A DNA stretch of 64,000 nt. Source: Apus apus. Lineage: Eukaryota > Chordata > Aves > Apodiformes > Apodidae. The stretch spans positions 930,501 to 994,500 of the forward strand of contig NC_067295.1 in NCBI RefSeq assembly GCF_020740795.1, given 5' to 3'. Made by a program: the position numbers and the translations under genes. Position 1 is the first letter of the stretch. Every line of letters starts with the position of its first letter. The notes below the pieces were generated by a model that saw only the letters and a list, made by a program, of their open reading frames with translations, did no database searches and was not told the origin of the DNA. Positions 12,647-24,190 of the stretch are shown here, piece by piece.

Positions 12647-15561
12647 AGCGGTGGGGGGACGGGGCGCAGGGGGCGGTGCCTGGAGAGGCCCCGCCCACGC
12701 AGCTCATTTTCATACAGCACCTGCATCCCTGCGCGGATGCTGCCCCGGCCCCGCGGGGGAAGCGGCAGGGAGGGCAGCAGCAGGGGAGGCCTCCTCCCCC
12801 GGGCCAGACACCATCCCCTGCCATCGCAGGGCAGGGAGGATGAGCAGGAGCTCTTGGGAGCAGGATCATTAACAGTAATGATCGTAATCATAATGGTTAA
12901 AAAAAAACCAACCCCCAGGGAAATCCTGTCTTCGCCTGTGCTGCACAGGAAGTGCCCGCTGCAGGCCTGGCAGTGAAGAAGACAGTTTTTCCCAAACTCC
13001 CTCAGGAGTCTGAGGCTTCCCAAAGTCACGGCCAGAGTTATTTTGCTCTGCTCTGGTTTTCTGCATCACACCAGGAGCTGTAAGTTTAGAGGGGATCCAG
13101 GCTGGGGCTCCAGCACAGCCACCAGCAGCCCAGGCAGGGCCACCCTCCTGGAGACAGGGCAGGGCTCACACCCAAGCACAAGGGTGCCCAGCCTACCAGC
13201 TCAGACGGCCTCTCAGAATGTTTTTTTTTTAACTCACAGTTCAAATAATGACCTTCTTTTACCCAACTCGCTGTAAATGCTGGAACCGACTAGCAGGGAG
13301 GAGTCTGCAAACCACATTTGCCGTAATTTTTCTTGCTGCCTGCACTCAGGGACACTGAGAGCCAGATCTGTCAGCCTCCTCCTCAGTGTCCTGCTCCACT
13401 ATCCAGGTCTCCCCATGCCAGCCTAGTGCTGCATCGTGCCTGCTCTGGGAGCTGAGGCAATGAAAATCAAAACATTAGACTCTAATTGTAAGATAATAAT
13501 GAAAATATTTATGTGGTCAACAAGATATTATAAATTCTCATTTGTGGGATTTAGCTCTGACTCTGCAGCCATGTGAGCATTCTCCTTTTGTGGCCTGAGA
13601 CCATCCCTACTCTGCTGCCATCCAGCCCTCCATCCCACAAGCTCTCTGCCTGAAGAATGCCCCACAAGCTCTATGGAATTAAACGCCCAGGAGAGTTACC
13701 AGAAATAGGCCCAGAACTGTGAGTACACTGCTGCTTTCGAAGGTTCATTACAGTAATAAAACGTAGCTGACCTGTCGTGCTGACGTCGTCCTGCCCTCAG
13801 CAGACAGGCTGGGTACTAACCCTGGCACCATGGAAATTTGATGCTGAGAAGGAGTAATAAATGGCAGGCATCCCTCCTCCTCGTGCTGCACTGATGTCCT
13901 GAGGAAATGAAGGGAACCTTCCGGAGGCCTCTGCAGCTGCCAGGGAGAGCGGGGGCTGAGTGGGGGGTTTTTCTCCCAGCCTTCGTGCCAGCCTGTGCTG
14001 CGGGGGCACCTTCTGCCTCGGGGTGAGACCCCGTGCACTGCTGGTTTGCACATAGAAATCTACGCAACAGAAATAACTCCTTCTGTGTGCAAAGGAATGA
14101 GAGCGATAATGAAAATAATAACAGGTCATTTTGATTCCTTTCCTGTGTACTTTCACAAGGGAAAGCAACACATTACCCTAAGTGCAGGCTGCACTTCACA
14201 TTTAGCCATGCAAGGCTGAATTCTTCTCATTTTAATTGTAAACTCAGGGCTCTGCTTGTTTTTTCTTTGTTGTTCTTTTACTGTATGTTCCCGCTTTTCA
14301 AATGCAGCCTCCATAGCTGCTGCATATGAAACCCAGTAACAGCAGAAACCACTGAGAATATGTCTTTAATTTTCCCCTATAAGTATTGATAATCATGTTG
14401 GAATTCATGCGCAAGCTTTTTCCACTCTGCTGGGCCAAGCCGCACAAAAGCCAGGTACAGATCCTGCTCGTGGGAGCTTGTTTTCTTTTTTCCTTATTTT
14501 ACCATTTTCATTATTTACCACACTCCGAGTCACATCACATTAAAGGTAGAATTTGCAAGACCACGCTCATTTTCATGGGAGCTGGGTACCCAGATCCCCC
14601 CGGCACTCTGAAATGTCAGGCTGAACATCCCACCAGCTCCTTCCTCTGAGGGAACCGTGATATTTACTAAGGCGAGTGAAGTCCCCCCAGGTGTGATGAG
14701 AGACTGAGACACAAACAGTTCCTCATCAGCACTCTCAGGGGAGCACAGCACATGGAGCAGAGGAAAACTACCCCAAATCATTCCTCTTCCCGTAAAAGTG
14801 CAGGCTCTGTATCACATTTTCCCTCTTTTGGCTCCTGGTCACCAAACCCCAGGCAGTGACAGGAGCAAAGGGGCTCTGCTCTCCCTGCCTGCAGCCGTGA
14901 CACCCAGACTCCTTTCCCCTCGGGCTCTGCCACAGGGAGCAGCCCTTGGCCACCGGAGACAACGGGTGCAGGAGCAGGCTCCCACAGAGACGTGATTCAC
15001 ATCCTGAGGAAGGGACCTCATCCTCCCACCTGGCAACCAAGGAGCTGCTCCTTGGAAGGGAAAGCGCCGAGTGCTGCTGCTTGCACTGGGAGAAGTGTGA
15101 GCAGCAGAGCCTGGCGCGGGGCCGGGCTGGCGGGAGGCAGGTGACACAGGTTCCAACAAAAACCCTCAGCCACAACTGAGGGGCTGCAGTGGTTCAGGTC
15201 AGAGACCCGCTGCAGTGACACAGCCCCCCGGGCTGCACAAAGACCCTCTGCAACGTGCGGCCGGGGCTGGCTCTGCCCTGGGGGGAGGAGAGGCAGCCCC
15301 AGAGCCAGCAAAGAGGCAGCATCCCAAAAACCAAGGTAAATTCTCCCAGTTTCCTCATGCAGCTCAGCCTCCACGTGTGCAGGAGCCCCTCACACTGCCG
15401 GGATGTGTGCAGGAGCTGCCGGCCAGAGCAGCAGATCATGTGGGAGTGCAGGAGAGCTCCTGGCAAGCACACTGCAGCATTGATGGAGGGATGCTGCTCC
15501 CTTGGTGCCCACGTTGGCTTTCTCTAAAGGACTCAAAGAAGCTGATGAACAGATTTTTGTC

Positions 15562-15578
15562 TTTTTTTTTTTTTTTTT
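15562..15578. repeat. Poly(T) tract
   Basis: Seventeen T, followed by CTTTTTCAG. It resembles a polypyrimidine tract and acceptor on the plus strand, but no exon-like sequence follows, so it is treated as a simple repeat. Confidence 0.9.
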
Positions 15579-18500
15579 CTTTTTCAGAATTTGTTTCTTA
15601 AGGACCTAAATCTACCACAGGAAACAGGTGGAGGAAGAGTCAAACTAATTAAATATAAAGGTGTCTCAGCAGCAGTCAGCAGCCTCTGCCTCTGATCGTG
15701 GATGCTGGCTCTGTCCCCCAGCCTGTCAGGAGGGCTCAGGCAGGGGTGGGGGACCCTGGAGTAGGGACAAGGGGTTCTGGGGCAGGGATCTGCTGTGCCC
15801 TTCCTGAGGTTGCAGCCAAATGGCAATTGCTCTGCAAGCACTGGCTCCTGGGCTCTGCACCTCCCCAAGCCTTCTGGCAGCTCCTCTGGGTCCAGGAGAT
15901 ACAAGTAAAGATTTAAAACCTTTCAACCAGAATGTTCTTGCCATAAAAGGGCAAATGCCACCCCCCACCCCTGTCTTCTTTCTCTGGGGGAAAGCCCTGG
16001 CTCCACCAGGCACCCACTGGGAGTGTGACTCTGTTCTGGACACGTGGGGACACCGAGGATGAGGGCAGCCCCCCTCCCCAGCCCAGCAGGGTGACTTCAT
16101 CTGCGCTGGTTTTTCCCTTTCTGTTTTCACAGGTTTTGCATGTTTCATGTCCTCTGTGCAGAGAGGCCAGAGCAAAGGAGGGAGAAGCTGTGTTAATGTG
16201 AGGAGAGACCCAGCTATCCACCCACTGGTGCAAGAGCACCTTTGGCACCAGCTGCTGTGTGAAAACACAGCAGTCCCACCGAGAGCACCTGAGCCCTACA
16301 GAAACCCTCAGCAGCAGCTGCTGATGAGGAGAGTGATGGGGCAGCACAGTGGCATTTGGGCTGCCAGGGATGCTGTGGGCTCCAGCTGGTCACCATCCCA
16401 CAGAGCATCTCTACTTAGCCAGGGGAGGTTTTAAGTGCAGAGAGAAGAAACACTCATGTGTCCTGGGCAGAGAGGAGGAAACCTGGGTGAAGAAAGCAAA
16501 AAAATGTTATCCCTAATGGGCCCCAGAGCACAGGTTATTCAGCTGGCAGAGAGCTGGCACATGCAGGCACTCCACTCAGCTGCTCTGGGGCAGGAGGGCA
16601 GGAGCAAGTGAAGTGGCTGGGATAAAAAACAGTTAAACAGGTTTTCAGCCTCCACAGGTCCATTGCCTGGGGCAGAGCAGGCAGGAGAACACCTCTCCAT
16701 CACATCAGAGAACACAGCTTCCTGCAGAAGCTGAGCTGGTGTCTGTTTCCAGGCTCTCTACCCTGTGCCCCTTTGCACCCAGGAACAGGAGGATGGGCTG
16801 GGGGTGCCATGCCCAATGGGAGCTGCCAGGCTGTGAGGGCAGCAGGGCAGAGCCAGAGGAACAGCAGATCCCTGGCTCAGTGTGCAGACCTGCAGCACCT
16901 GGTGTTCAGGCCCTGCACAAAAACATTGCTATTTTTCAAGCCCACCAAAGTTTCTCCCCTCCCTCCTCAAGGCAAAGCACACTGCAGGCAAATAAATGAA
17001 AGCAGGAGCTTGTGTCTTTGGCTGCCCCACCAGGAAACACCCTCACCCTCTCCAGCAAGGGGCACAGGCACCAAACCTGCCAAAAAACTGCAGGGACAGA
17101 GTGCTCCAAACCTGCCTGCACAGAAAGCACAGTCACACATCGGGGGCTGCGACGCTCGGCACAGCACAAACATGGTTTGGCTATTTAAATATTTCATATT
17201 CCTGTCTGCTGGCTTTCAGAGAGGACAAATTAATTCTGTTTCATGTACCCAGAAATGGCCCACATCAAACTGCCTTCTTGCACAGTTGGTTAAACAAAGT
17301 TAGTGGTAAAATCCTTGGAGTTTTGCTGCTTGTTTCCAAAAGTGTTTGATCAATAAGCGGCTTTCATGTCCCACGACTCTAAGGTAAGAAGTGGTCATTA
17401 CTTCTTGCTATTGATCCAAACCAGTGGAGGTTTCCCTGTACCTTCCAAGCTGGGTTAGTGCACAGGCTGCAGCACCTGCCTCCTCTGGCACAAAAAATAA
17501 CTCCGCTTGTGCCAAGGCAAACTCCAGCTGCCATCCCCCAGGAAGCAGCTTTCTCTGCAGCACTGCTCCTCGTAAGAGATGGCTGGGTTTGTGTACATGG
17601 TTCATCATACTGCTCAGAGAAATCATCTGATCATGAAAGAGCTCCACTTAAATAACAATGAGGCTCAGTTATAGGCAGGGCTGATTTGGAGCACAATGAT
17701 TTCTTCATTAAGCTTTGCCTCAGTGGGTTCTCTCCCAGCTGAGCCATTCCTCTCTTCCCATATAGCTGCTGTTTCAGACCCAGCAAACTCTGGGCCCACA
17801 GAGCCCCATGGAGGCCTTGCTATGGACCAGGGATGCCCTGGAGCCTGTTCATGAATGCTGACACCTGAGTACCTTACATCCTAGGAAACAGAAATCCTCA
17901 GATGGATGTGGCTTTGGCCTTTGTCCACTCCCAGTGTGTCCTGACATGGCTGCTGTGATGCCCCAAGCAGGTGAATCCCTTCACACAGGTGCTTCCCATA
18001 AAATCGTTTGGTTCTTCCCTGTTTGTTTGCTCCAGGTGAGCTTAGGTCTCATTTGGCTTCCAGGAGTGAAGCATCATGCTCAGGCTCTGCTCCCTTTCTC
18101 ATAGCAGCTCCACTCCTGGGCCACCATCTCTCCAGCTGGTCCAGTAATTTCCCAGCAAAACCAAGCCTGGGATAAAGCACAGATCTCCCATTAGTGCAGG
18201 GGGGGTAGAGGACCCTGGCTGAGCCCATCCCAGGGGACACAGCCCCCTCTCAGCTGACAGCAGCTGGGCTCTGTACCCTGACACACAGGTTTGTGTTTCC
18301 AGAACATCTTGGTAGGCTGTGGCAGCCATGGTCAGCCCCCAAGGAGAGAGGTGATCCTGGGAGCCTGTCCACAGCTTTGCCACAAACATTGCTGCCATCT
18401 GCACTGGTGGCATCACCTCTCTGCAACTGGGTTACTCCTCTCCAGCCAGCTCCTTCCAGCAGCACCACGATGGGAGCAGGAGCTCCTGGTTAGGATGGCT

Positions 18501-19129
18501 TTGGGGCTGCAGCCAAGCTGGATGGCTCTGCGTGGAGCACTTTGGGACCTCACACTGCCTCTCAGACCACAAACAGTTAGTGTCAGACAAAGCTGGGAAG
18601 GAAAAGCATTTTTAAAAATTGATTTTGAAAATGGAGAACTTGCCTGTTGATCAATTTCCAGAACAGTTTGAAAGTGTTTCATCAAAAAAATCTGAAAAAA
18701 AAAAAAAGAAAAATCCTCCAGAAAGACTTGCTGCTTTACTAATTTAGAAATTAAAATCATTTCTGAATGGAAAACATTTGCATGAGGTTTTCACTCTTCT
18801 GACTAAATGGCTTGTTATGAGTGTTGGAGAGCATTGCCTCAGCTGCTGTTGGGTTCCCAAGGGCATCCCCCGGGAGTGCCTTGGAGAAATGCAGTGCTGG
18901 CAGTGCCGGGCTGCGCGGGTGTCCCCCTGGCTGCCAGGGTCCTGCTCCAGCAGCCCACACCACCAGCGCAGGGAAGGGGAGGGAGCTCAGCGCTGGCCGA
19001 GTGGGATTTCTCTGCTGTAGATCACAGCAGGGTGTTTTATTCCATGAGCTGCCAGGTTTATTTATCCCTCCCTCACGCTTGCTCATCTGTGTTTGTTAGC
19101 CAGATCGTACCGGTTGCCATCTGGAGGAA

Positions 19130-20460
19130 GCTGTAAATTGTTTTCTGGCTCTTCCCGACCGACCGCGGCTCCTCCAGCTCCTTCCTGCCCCGCTGGCGGG
19201 GAGCCCCGCAGGGCAGCACCCGGCCGCACAGCCGGGGGCACCCAACAGCGCGGAAGGGGAGATTTTAACTCGTTTCTGCCTGCGGATGCCAGGCCATGGC
19301 CCATCCACCCGCTGCACCAGCCGGGAGCGGATGAAGCGTTTCCAGGTGAAAATGATGACGCCTGGCAGAGCGCGCTCCCGTGTGCGGGGACACGGCAGCC
19401 AGGGCCGCGCTCCGCCCGCAGCCCCGGGGCCAGCCGCTCTCCCCCGCTCTGCCTCTGTGTTTCCCTTCCCAACCTTTCCGTGAAATCCAGACATTTCTGC
19501 ACCCCCGGGGCCTGAGGACCACCCGGGAACTGTCACCTGGACTTTCCCAGGGATGCTCCCTGCTCCAGGGCTGCCTGCTCCTGGAACAAGGGAAAGGTGA
19601 AGTCCTCAGCAGCCCAGCTCCACCTGGACCACGTCCACCGGGTCCTGTGAGCTCCTTTATAACCGAACATTTGACATTTTAAGGGCCATCCGGCCATTTC
19701 CTTCCCTCCCATTCATTCGAGGTGGAGTCTCCTCCCCCAACACGACTTGCTGGACTCTCACCAGGCACCTGAACATAATTAAATCCCGCTGTTTTTTTCC
19801 CAATGTCCTTGGAAGCTTTCCGACTACCCCAGTTCTGCTGCATCCCAGCATCCGCACCCCCGCGGGGTGCCCTGCCTGCTCCCCCAGCCCCGCTGCCTGC
19901 GCGGCTGCTCTCGGGATTAATAACGATCAAACGGGGAAAGCGCTGACACTGATCAGCGCGGGAGGAGGGTGGGCAGCGCGGGGCGGCCGGGGGCCCCTCT
20001 GACCCCGGCCCTGCTGCTGCTTTGCGGGGGAGAGCGGTCGCAGGGGAATCCTCCCTTCCAGAGACCCCCTGCCGTGGGTCACCCCTCCCGGGAAGCCCCC
20101 CCGGGACCACCCCCGCCGTGTCCGGGGCGCCCCGAGCAGCCGCGGGTTCTCTCCGCATCCCCCGGCAGCTCCGCCCGCCGCGGGATGTCACCGTTCCCAC
20201 GGCAACCGGAGCGCTGCGGAAAAAAAAAGAGGATGAAAAGGGGAAATGAGCGGAGGAAGCGGGGGGGGTGGAGGGGAAGGGCAGCGGGGGGATGGGGGGT
20301 GGTACCCAGAGGCCGCCCTCAGGGACCGTCCCCAGGCCGGGGGATGCTCCCCGGTGCGTGGTCCGCAGTGGGAACTCGGCACGGTCCCCGCGCAGCCCCG
20401 CCCTGCCCAGGGGGCTCTGCAGGCTGGCCCTGAGGGAAGGGGGACTCCCGGGACCCCCAA
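19130..20460. promoter_or_regulatory. CpG-rich stretch without an assigned gene (orphan CpG island)
   Basis: High GC with many CpG dinucleotides, densest at about 19850-20240. It has GC boxes, an ETS-like GGAA context and an RFX X-box-like word GTTCCCACGGCAAC at 20193-20206. Open frames crossing it are by-products of GC richness and resemble nothing I know. In vertebrates such islands usually mark promoters, so a non-coding RNA start, an alternative PRKCB promoter or an enhancer are all possible. Boundaries are by eye. Confidence 0.5.
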
Positions 20461-20790
20461 ACCTGCAGCATCGCCGCTGCTGGGGCTGGTGACAGCCACC
20501 TCCCCGGGTACTGGCACAGCCATATCAAACGCTCAGACACCAAAAATGAGGGTTAGGGCCCCTCTGCCCCTCTGTGACTGCAGTTTGAGAGATTTTCTCC
20601 ATGTCTCCATTTTTTTCTTAAACCAAGGCCAAGAGTCCCAAACCACTGCAGGAGCCCAGGACCGGGAGCTTGGCAATGACATCAGGGGATGGGCAGAAAA
20701 GCTGGCAGAGCCAGGGGCAGCTCCTGGCTGGTGGCAACAACAGCCAGGACAGACAGAGCCAGGAGAAACCTGGATACGTGAAAGGCATTG

Positions 20791-21005
20791 CCATAGAATC
20801 ACAGAAACCCAGGCTGGTTTGGGTTGGAAGGGTCCTGAAAGATCATCCAGTCCCACCCCTTGCATGGGCAGGGGCACCTTCCACCAGACCAGGTTTCTCC
20901 AAACCCATCAATCTGCCCTTGAACACTTCCAGGGATGGGGCAGCCACAGCTTCTCTGGGCAACCTGGGCCAGTGTCTCACCACCACCACAGCATCCTCAC
21001 TTTTT
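20791..21005 (-). mobile_element. CR1 LINE 3' fragment, antisense
   Basis: The segment beginning ATAGAATCACAGAA, followed by GGTTTGGGTTGGAAGGGTCC, is the reverse complement of the CR1 3' end. It continues through the family's AAGATCATCCAGTCC and CCAGGGATGGGGCAGCCACA blocks to GGCAACCTGGGCCAGTGTCTCACCAC. 5'-truncated as usual, so no RT domain remains. The left boundary is the true 3' end; the right boundary is approximate. Confidence 0.85.
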
Positions 21006-24000
21006 GCTGCTCAGCATCTTCTGTGCAACCTTCACGTGTCCCCTTTTTGCAGGGGGAGAGCTGCTCGAGCCCCCTGGGTGGTCCCCTCCCACGCAGGCCT
21101 GGGCAGTTGGGCTGGGACCCCTGTGCAGGGACCACTGCCCCACCTCCCCCAGGTGCTGTGAGGCTGGGAACACCCTTTGCCATCACTTAGAGTGAAGCTG
21201 CAAAGAAGCAGAGGAAGCCCTGTCACCACCAAGGTGCCAATTACTCTTTCATTAGCAGCCAGAGTATTTCTTTATCAGCCCTATGCTTCTCAGCACAATG
21301 TTGATCATTTCGATTGAGCATTTGTTTTAATTTCCCAAATGAGGAAGCAATCTTGTAAATATTGTGCAGTAATTAAAATGGCTATTTATTGTGCAGCATT
21401 CTGGCTGCTGCCAGCACAGAACCCGATTAGCATTCCCCTTCCACCCAGCCTCTGCTCCAGCCTGTCCTGATGCTCCAACGAGCTCCTTCACCCGCTCGCT
21501 TGGGTGCTGGCACAGCTGGGGAGGAGCAGCCAAACACCTCCACACCTGCAGGTCCTGCTGCCTTGATTCCTTGCTGCGAAAAACAAGCAGAGGTTTGATA
21601 TCCTCCAAAAGCTGAGGAACACAGCAAAGAGTGAGGAGAACTCTTGTTTCTGAAACAAAACCCACTCCTCAGGGTCTCACTGGCAGCATCAGGATCAGCT
21701 GCTAAGGGCAAATCTCTGTGTCAGGGACAGTGGAATCACATGGGGCTGGAGGAAAAGGGAATGCCCTGGGACATGGACACCTATGCCAGCTTTGAGCCCA
21801 GTTTGGGGGGTTTCCTGCCCACTCCCTCCCTGACTGGGGGAACAGCACCTGCTCAAAGGCTCGTGGTGGTCCTGCAGGGCAGGGACAGGTGCTCCTGACC
21901 AGCCCCATCCCCACCGTAAGGCAGAAAGGTGTACATCCAGAGAAGAGTCTTGGTGAGGGAGCCCACAGCAGCTCCTCCCCATGCTGGGGACATGCCATGG
22001 GGTGGAGGGTCCCCTGTGGCCAAGGGAGTGGGACCACAGGCTGCTCACCCCCCTTCCATCCCTGTCTCTCACACCCAGCCTCACAGCGAGGGCTGGGGGG
22101 GTACGTGTTTGAACCTGGACCTCTGCTCTCATCACATTTGCATGAGCACAAATTACTTGCCTGAGGTTGCCTTATGTGGTTTCTGTTTATCGATTCCTCT
22201 CCACAGACATTAAAACCAGCAAAAGCTGAAAAAAAAAATATTACTTGGAAAGAAACATCTACCAAATGAATTTTAAACCCCTTCAAAATGTAAATCTTTC
22301 CAGCTCAAGTGATGCCGGGTAAAGAAACACTTTGGTGCCAGGGGAAGCAGGGCTGGATGTGGCCATGTGTGCAGTGAGGAGGTGCAGCCCCTGCTACTGT
22401 AAGTGGCTCAGGCTCCCCCTGCCAGCCAGGGGAGTGGGGCTGGGGGTTCCGAGCCCCCCTCCCCACTGTATCGCCTGGGCTCCCTCCCCGGAGGGAGCCA
22501 GCTCCTCTTGGGCTGCACATGACAGTGACAAGCAGTTAGAGATCCGGAAAATGAGGAGCAGACGGCGAAGCAGGGGGTGGGAAGCAGAGGGCCAAGCCCC
22601 TCTCCCCCGTGTCCCTCCCGCCAGCCTCCAGGGCCTCTCCTGCTCTGCCGTGGGGACCAGGTCTGGGACTGCTTGGTCAGGTCCCCAAAGCTGAGCTGGG
22701 GATGACTCCGCCTGCCCCCTATGAAACACCCCCAGGTCTCTGGCCGCTGTCCCTGGAAGCCACCGGAGCTCTGCATGCAGTGGTGATGCTCTTTAGTGCT
22801 CTTTGCATATATGCTAATTAGCAGGAAGGCTGCTTTGGCATTTGTGCCTTGCTCTCAGGGCTGGTGCAGCACTTGGGGGTGGCACGGCGGTGAGGGGCTG
22901 TGGCGCGGTGGCAGGAGATGTGGCACGGTGGTGAGGGACATGGCGCAGTGGCAAGGGATGCCGCCCAGCCTCAGGGCACATCCCCCAGTCCCAAAGGCAC
23001 CATCCAAGTCCCGGAGGGCACGAGCCTGTGCTGCCTGGACCCCGCTGGTGGCAGGGCTGTAAGAGCTTCCCCAGCACACGCGTAGCCTCCCCCTCCCGTC
23101 ACTGCCGCCGCGCTCCCCGTCTCCCACAGGCAGATTCCAGCTCACGAGCCGTGCCGGCTCCAGGCGTCCCCACCCGCCTCCACTGTCCCCCGCGCCCCCC
23201 TTGCTGCTGCCCACGCAGCCACCGGGAAGCCCTGACCCGCAGGGAGCACCCATGGGAGCCCCCCCTGGCACCCGGGGGACAAGCAGGGGGCTCTGAGGGC
23301 TCGCACAGGGACCGCGCGGCTCGCAGCCGGGATTATCCATCCCCTCCTGCAGCCTGTGGTCCCCTGCCCCCGGACTGTCGCTGCTCTGGAGCTGAGCTCA
23401 GGGGCACTCGGGCACCACCACAGCCGTGGCCACCGGGTTTTCCCCTGGCATGGGCAGGGGGGTTGTGCAGGCTGGGCAGGGCCCCCCCTCGAATCGTGGC
23501 CACAAGCCCAGGCTCCTCAGCTGCTGGACATGGGTCACCAACGGCCAGCCCGGCTCCGTGTCCGTCCCTCGGGGCTTGGGCAGGAGCCTCTCACCTCCAG
23601 CAAGCCCGTGGCTGCTCCTGCAGGTGGGCTGGCACCGGCAGCCAGGGGCAGCAGCTCAGCTGTGCTCCCCAGTCAATGTTTAACTAGAGTTTGTCCAGAG
23701 TGGAAGAACCACAGCGCGAGAGCTGGAGGGGCTCGGGCAGAGATAGGGACAAACATCTTGCTGATGCTGTTCCCAAGGCAGACCCTGATTTTTTCCTGTG
23801 TCCCCATAGTGCTGGCACCAACCACGGCCGAATGTGCCTGGGTGAGCACATGCACCATGTCTGCAGAGCCCTCGGGGGCTCTTACGGACCAGGCAGGGCC
23901 CTGAGCTCACCCCCTCTGGCCTTTGCATCACATCAGAGTGTGATTTTCTGTGTCTGTGCCAGCCCCAAGCCACAGCAACTGCCAAATGGCAGTTCCATCC

Positions 24001-24021
24001 CAATGGATGCAAAGACCTTGG

Positions 24022-24190
24022 TTGTCCAGGGAAGCTGCAGGTGCCTCAGTCCCTGGCAGTGTTGAAGGGCAGGTTGGATGGGGCTTGGAGCAAGCTGGGC
24101 TGGTGGGAGGTGTCCCTGCCCGTGCAGGGGGGGTTGGAATGAGATGGTCTTTAAGGTCCCTTCCAACCCAAACCAGTCTAGGATAAAACA
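24022..24190 (+). mobile_element. CR1 LINE 3' fragment, sense
   Basis: Contains the CR1 blocks CCTGGCAGTGTTGAAGGGCA, GGTTGGATGGGGCTTGGAGCA and GATGGTCTTTAAGGTCCC, then CTTCCAACCCAAACCAGTCT, in forward order. Heavily 5'-truncated and closely related to the copies near 31.5 and 57.6 kb. The terminal octamer repeats are eroded (CTAGGATAAAA). Confidence 0.85.

Noticed and set aside
15559-15600. Strong polypyrimidine tract plus CAG, like a plus-strand splice acceptor
   Set aside because: No exon-like open sequence, donor or known protein follows; best explained as a T-run simple repeat.
20246-21190. 314-codon plus-strand open frame
   Set aside because: Runs through the CpG-rich stretch and an antisense CR1 fragment; no recognisable domain and no supporting splice context.
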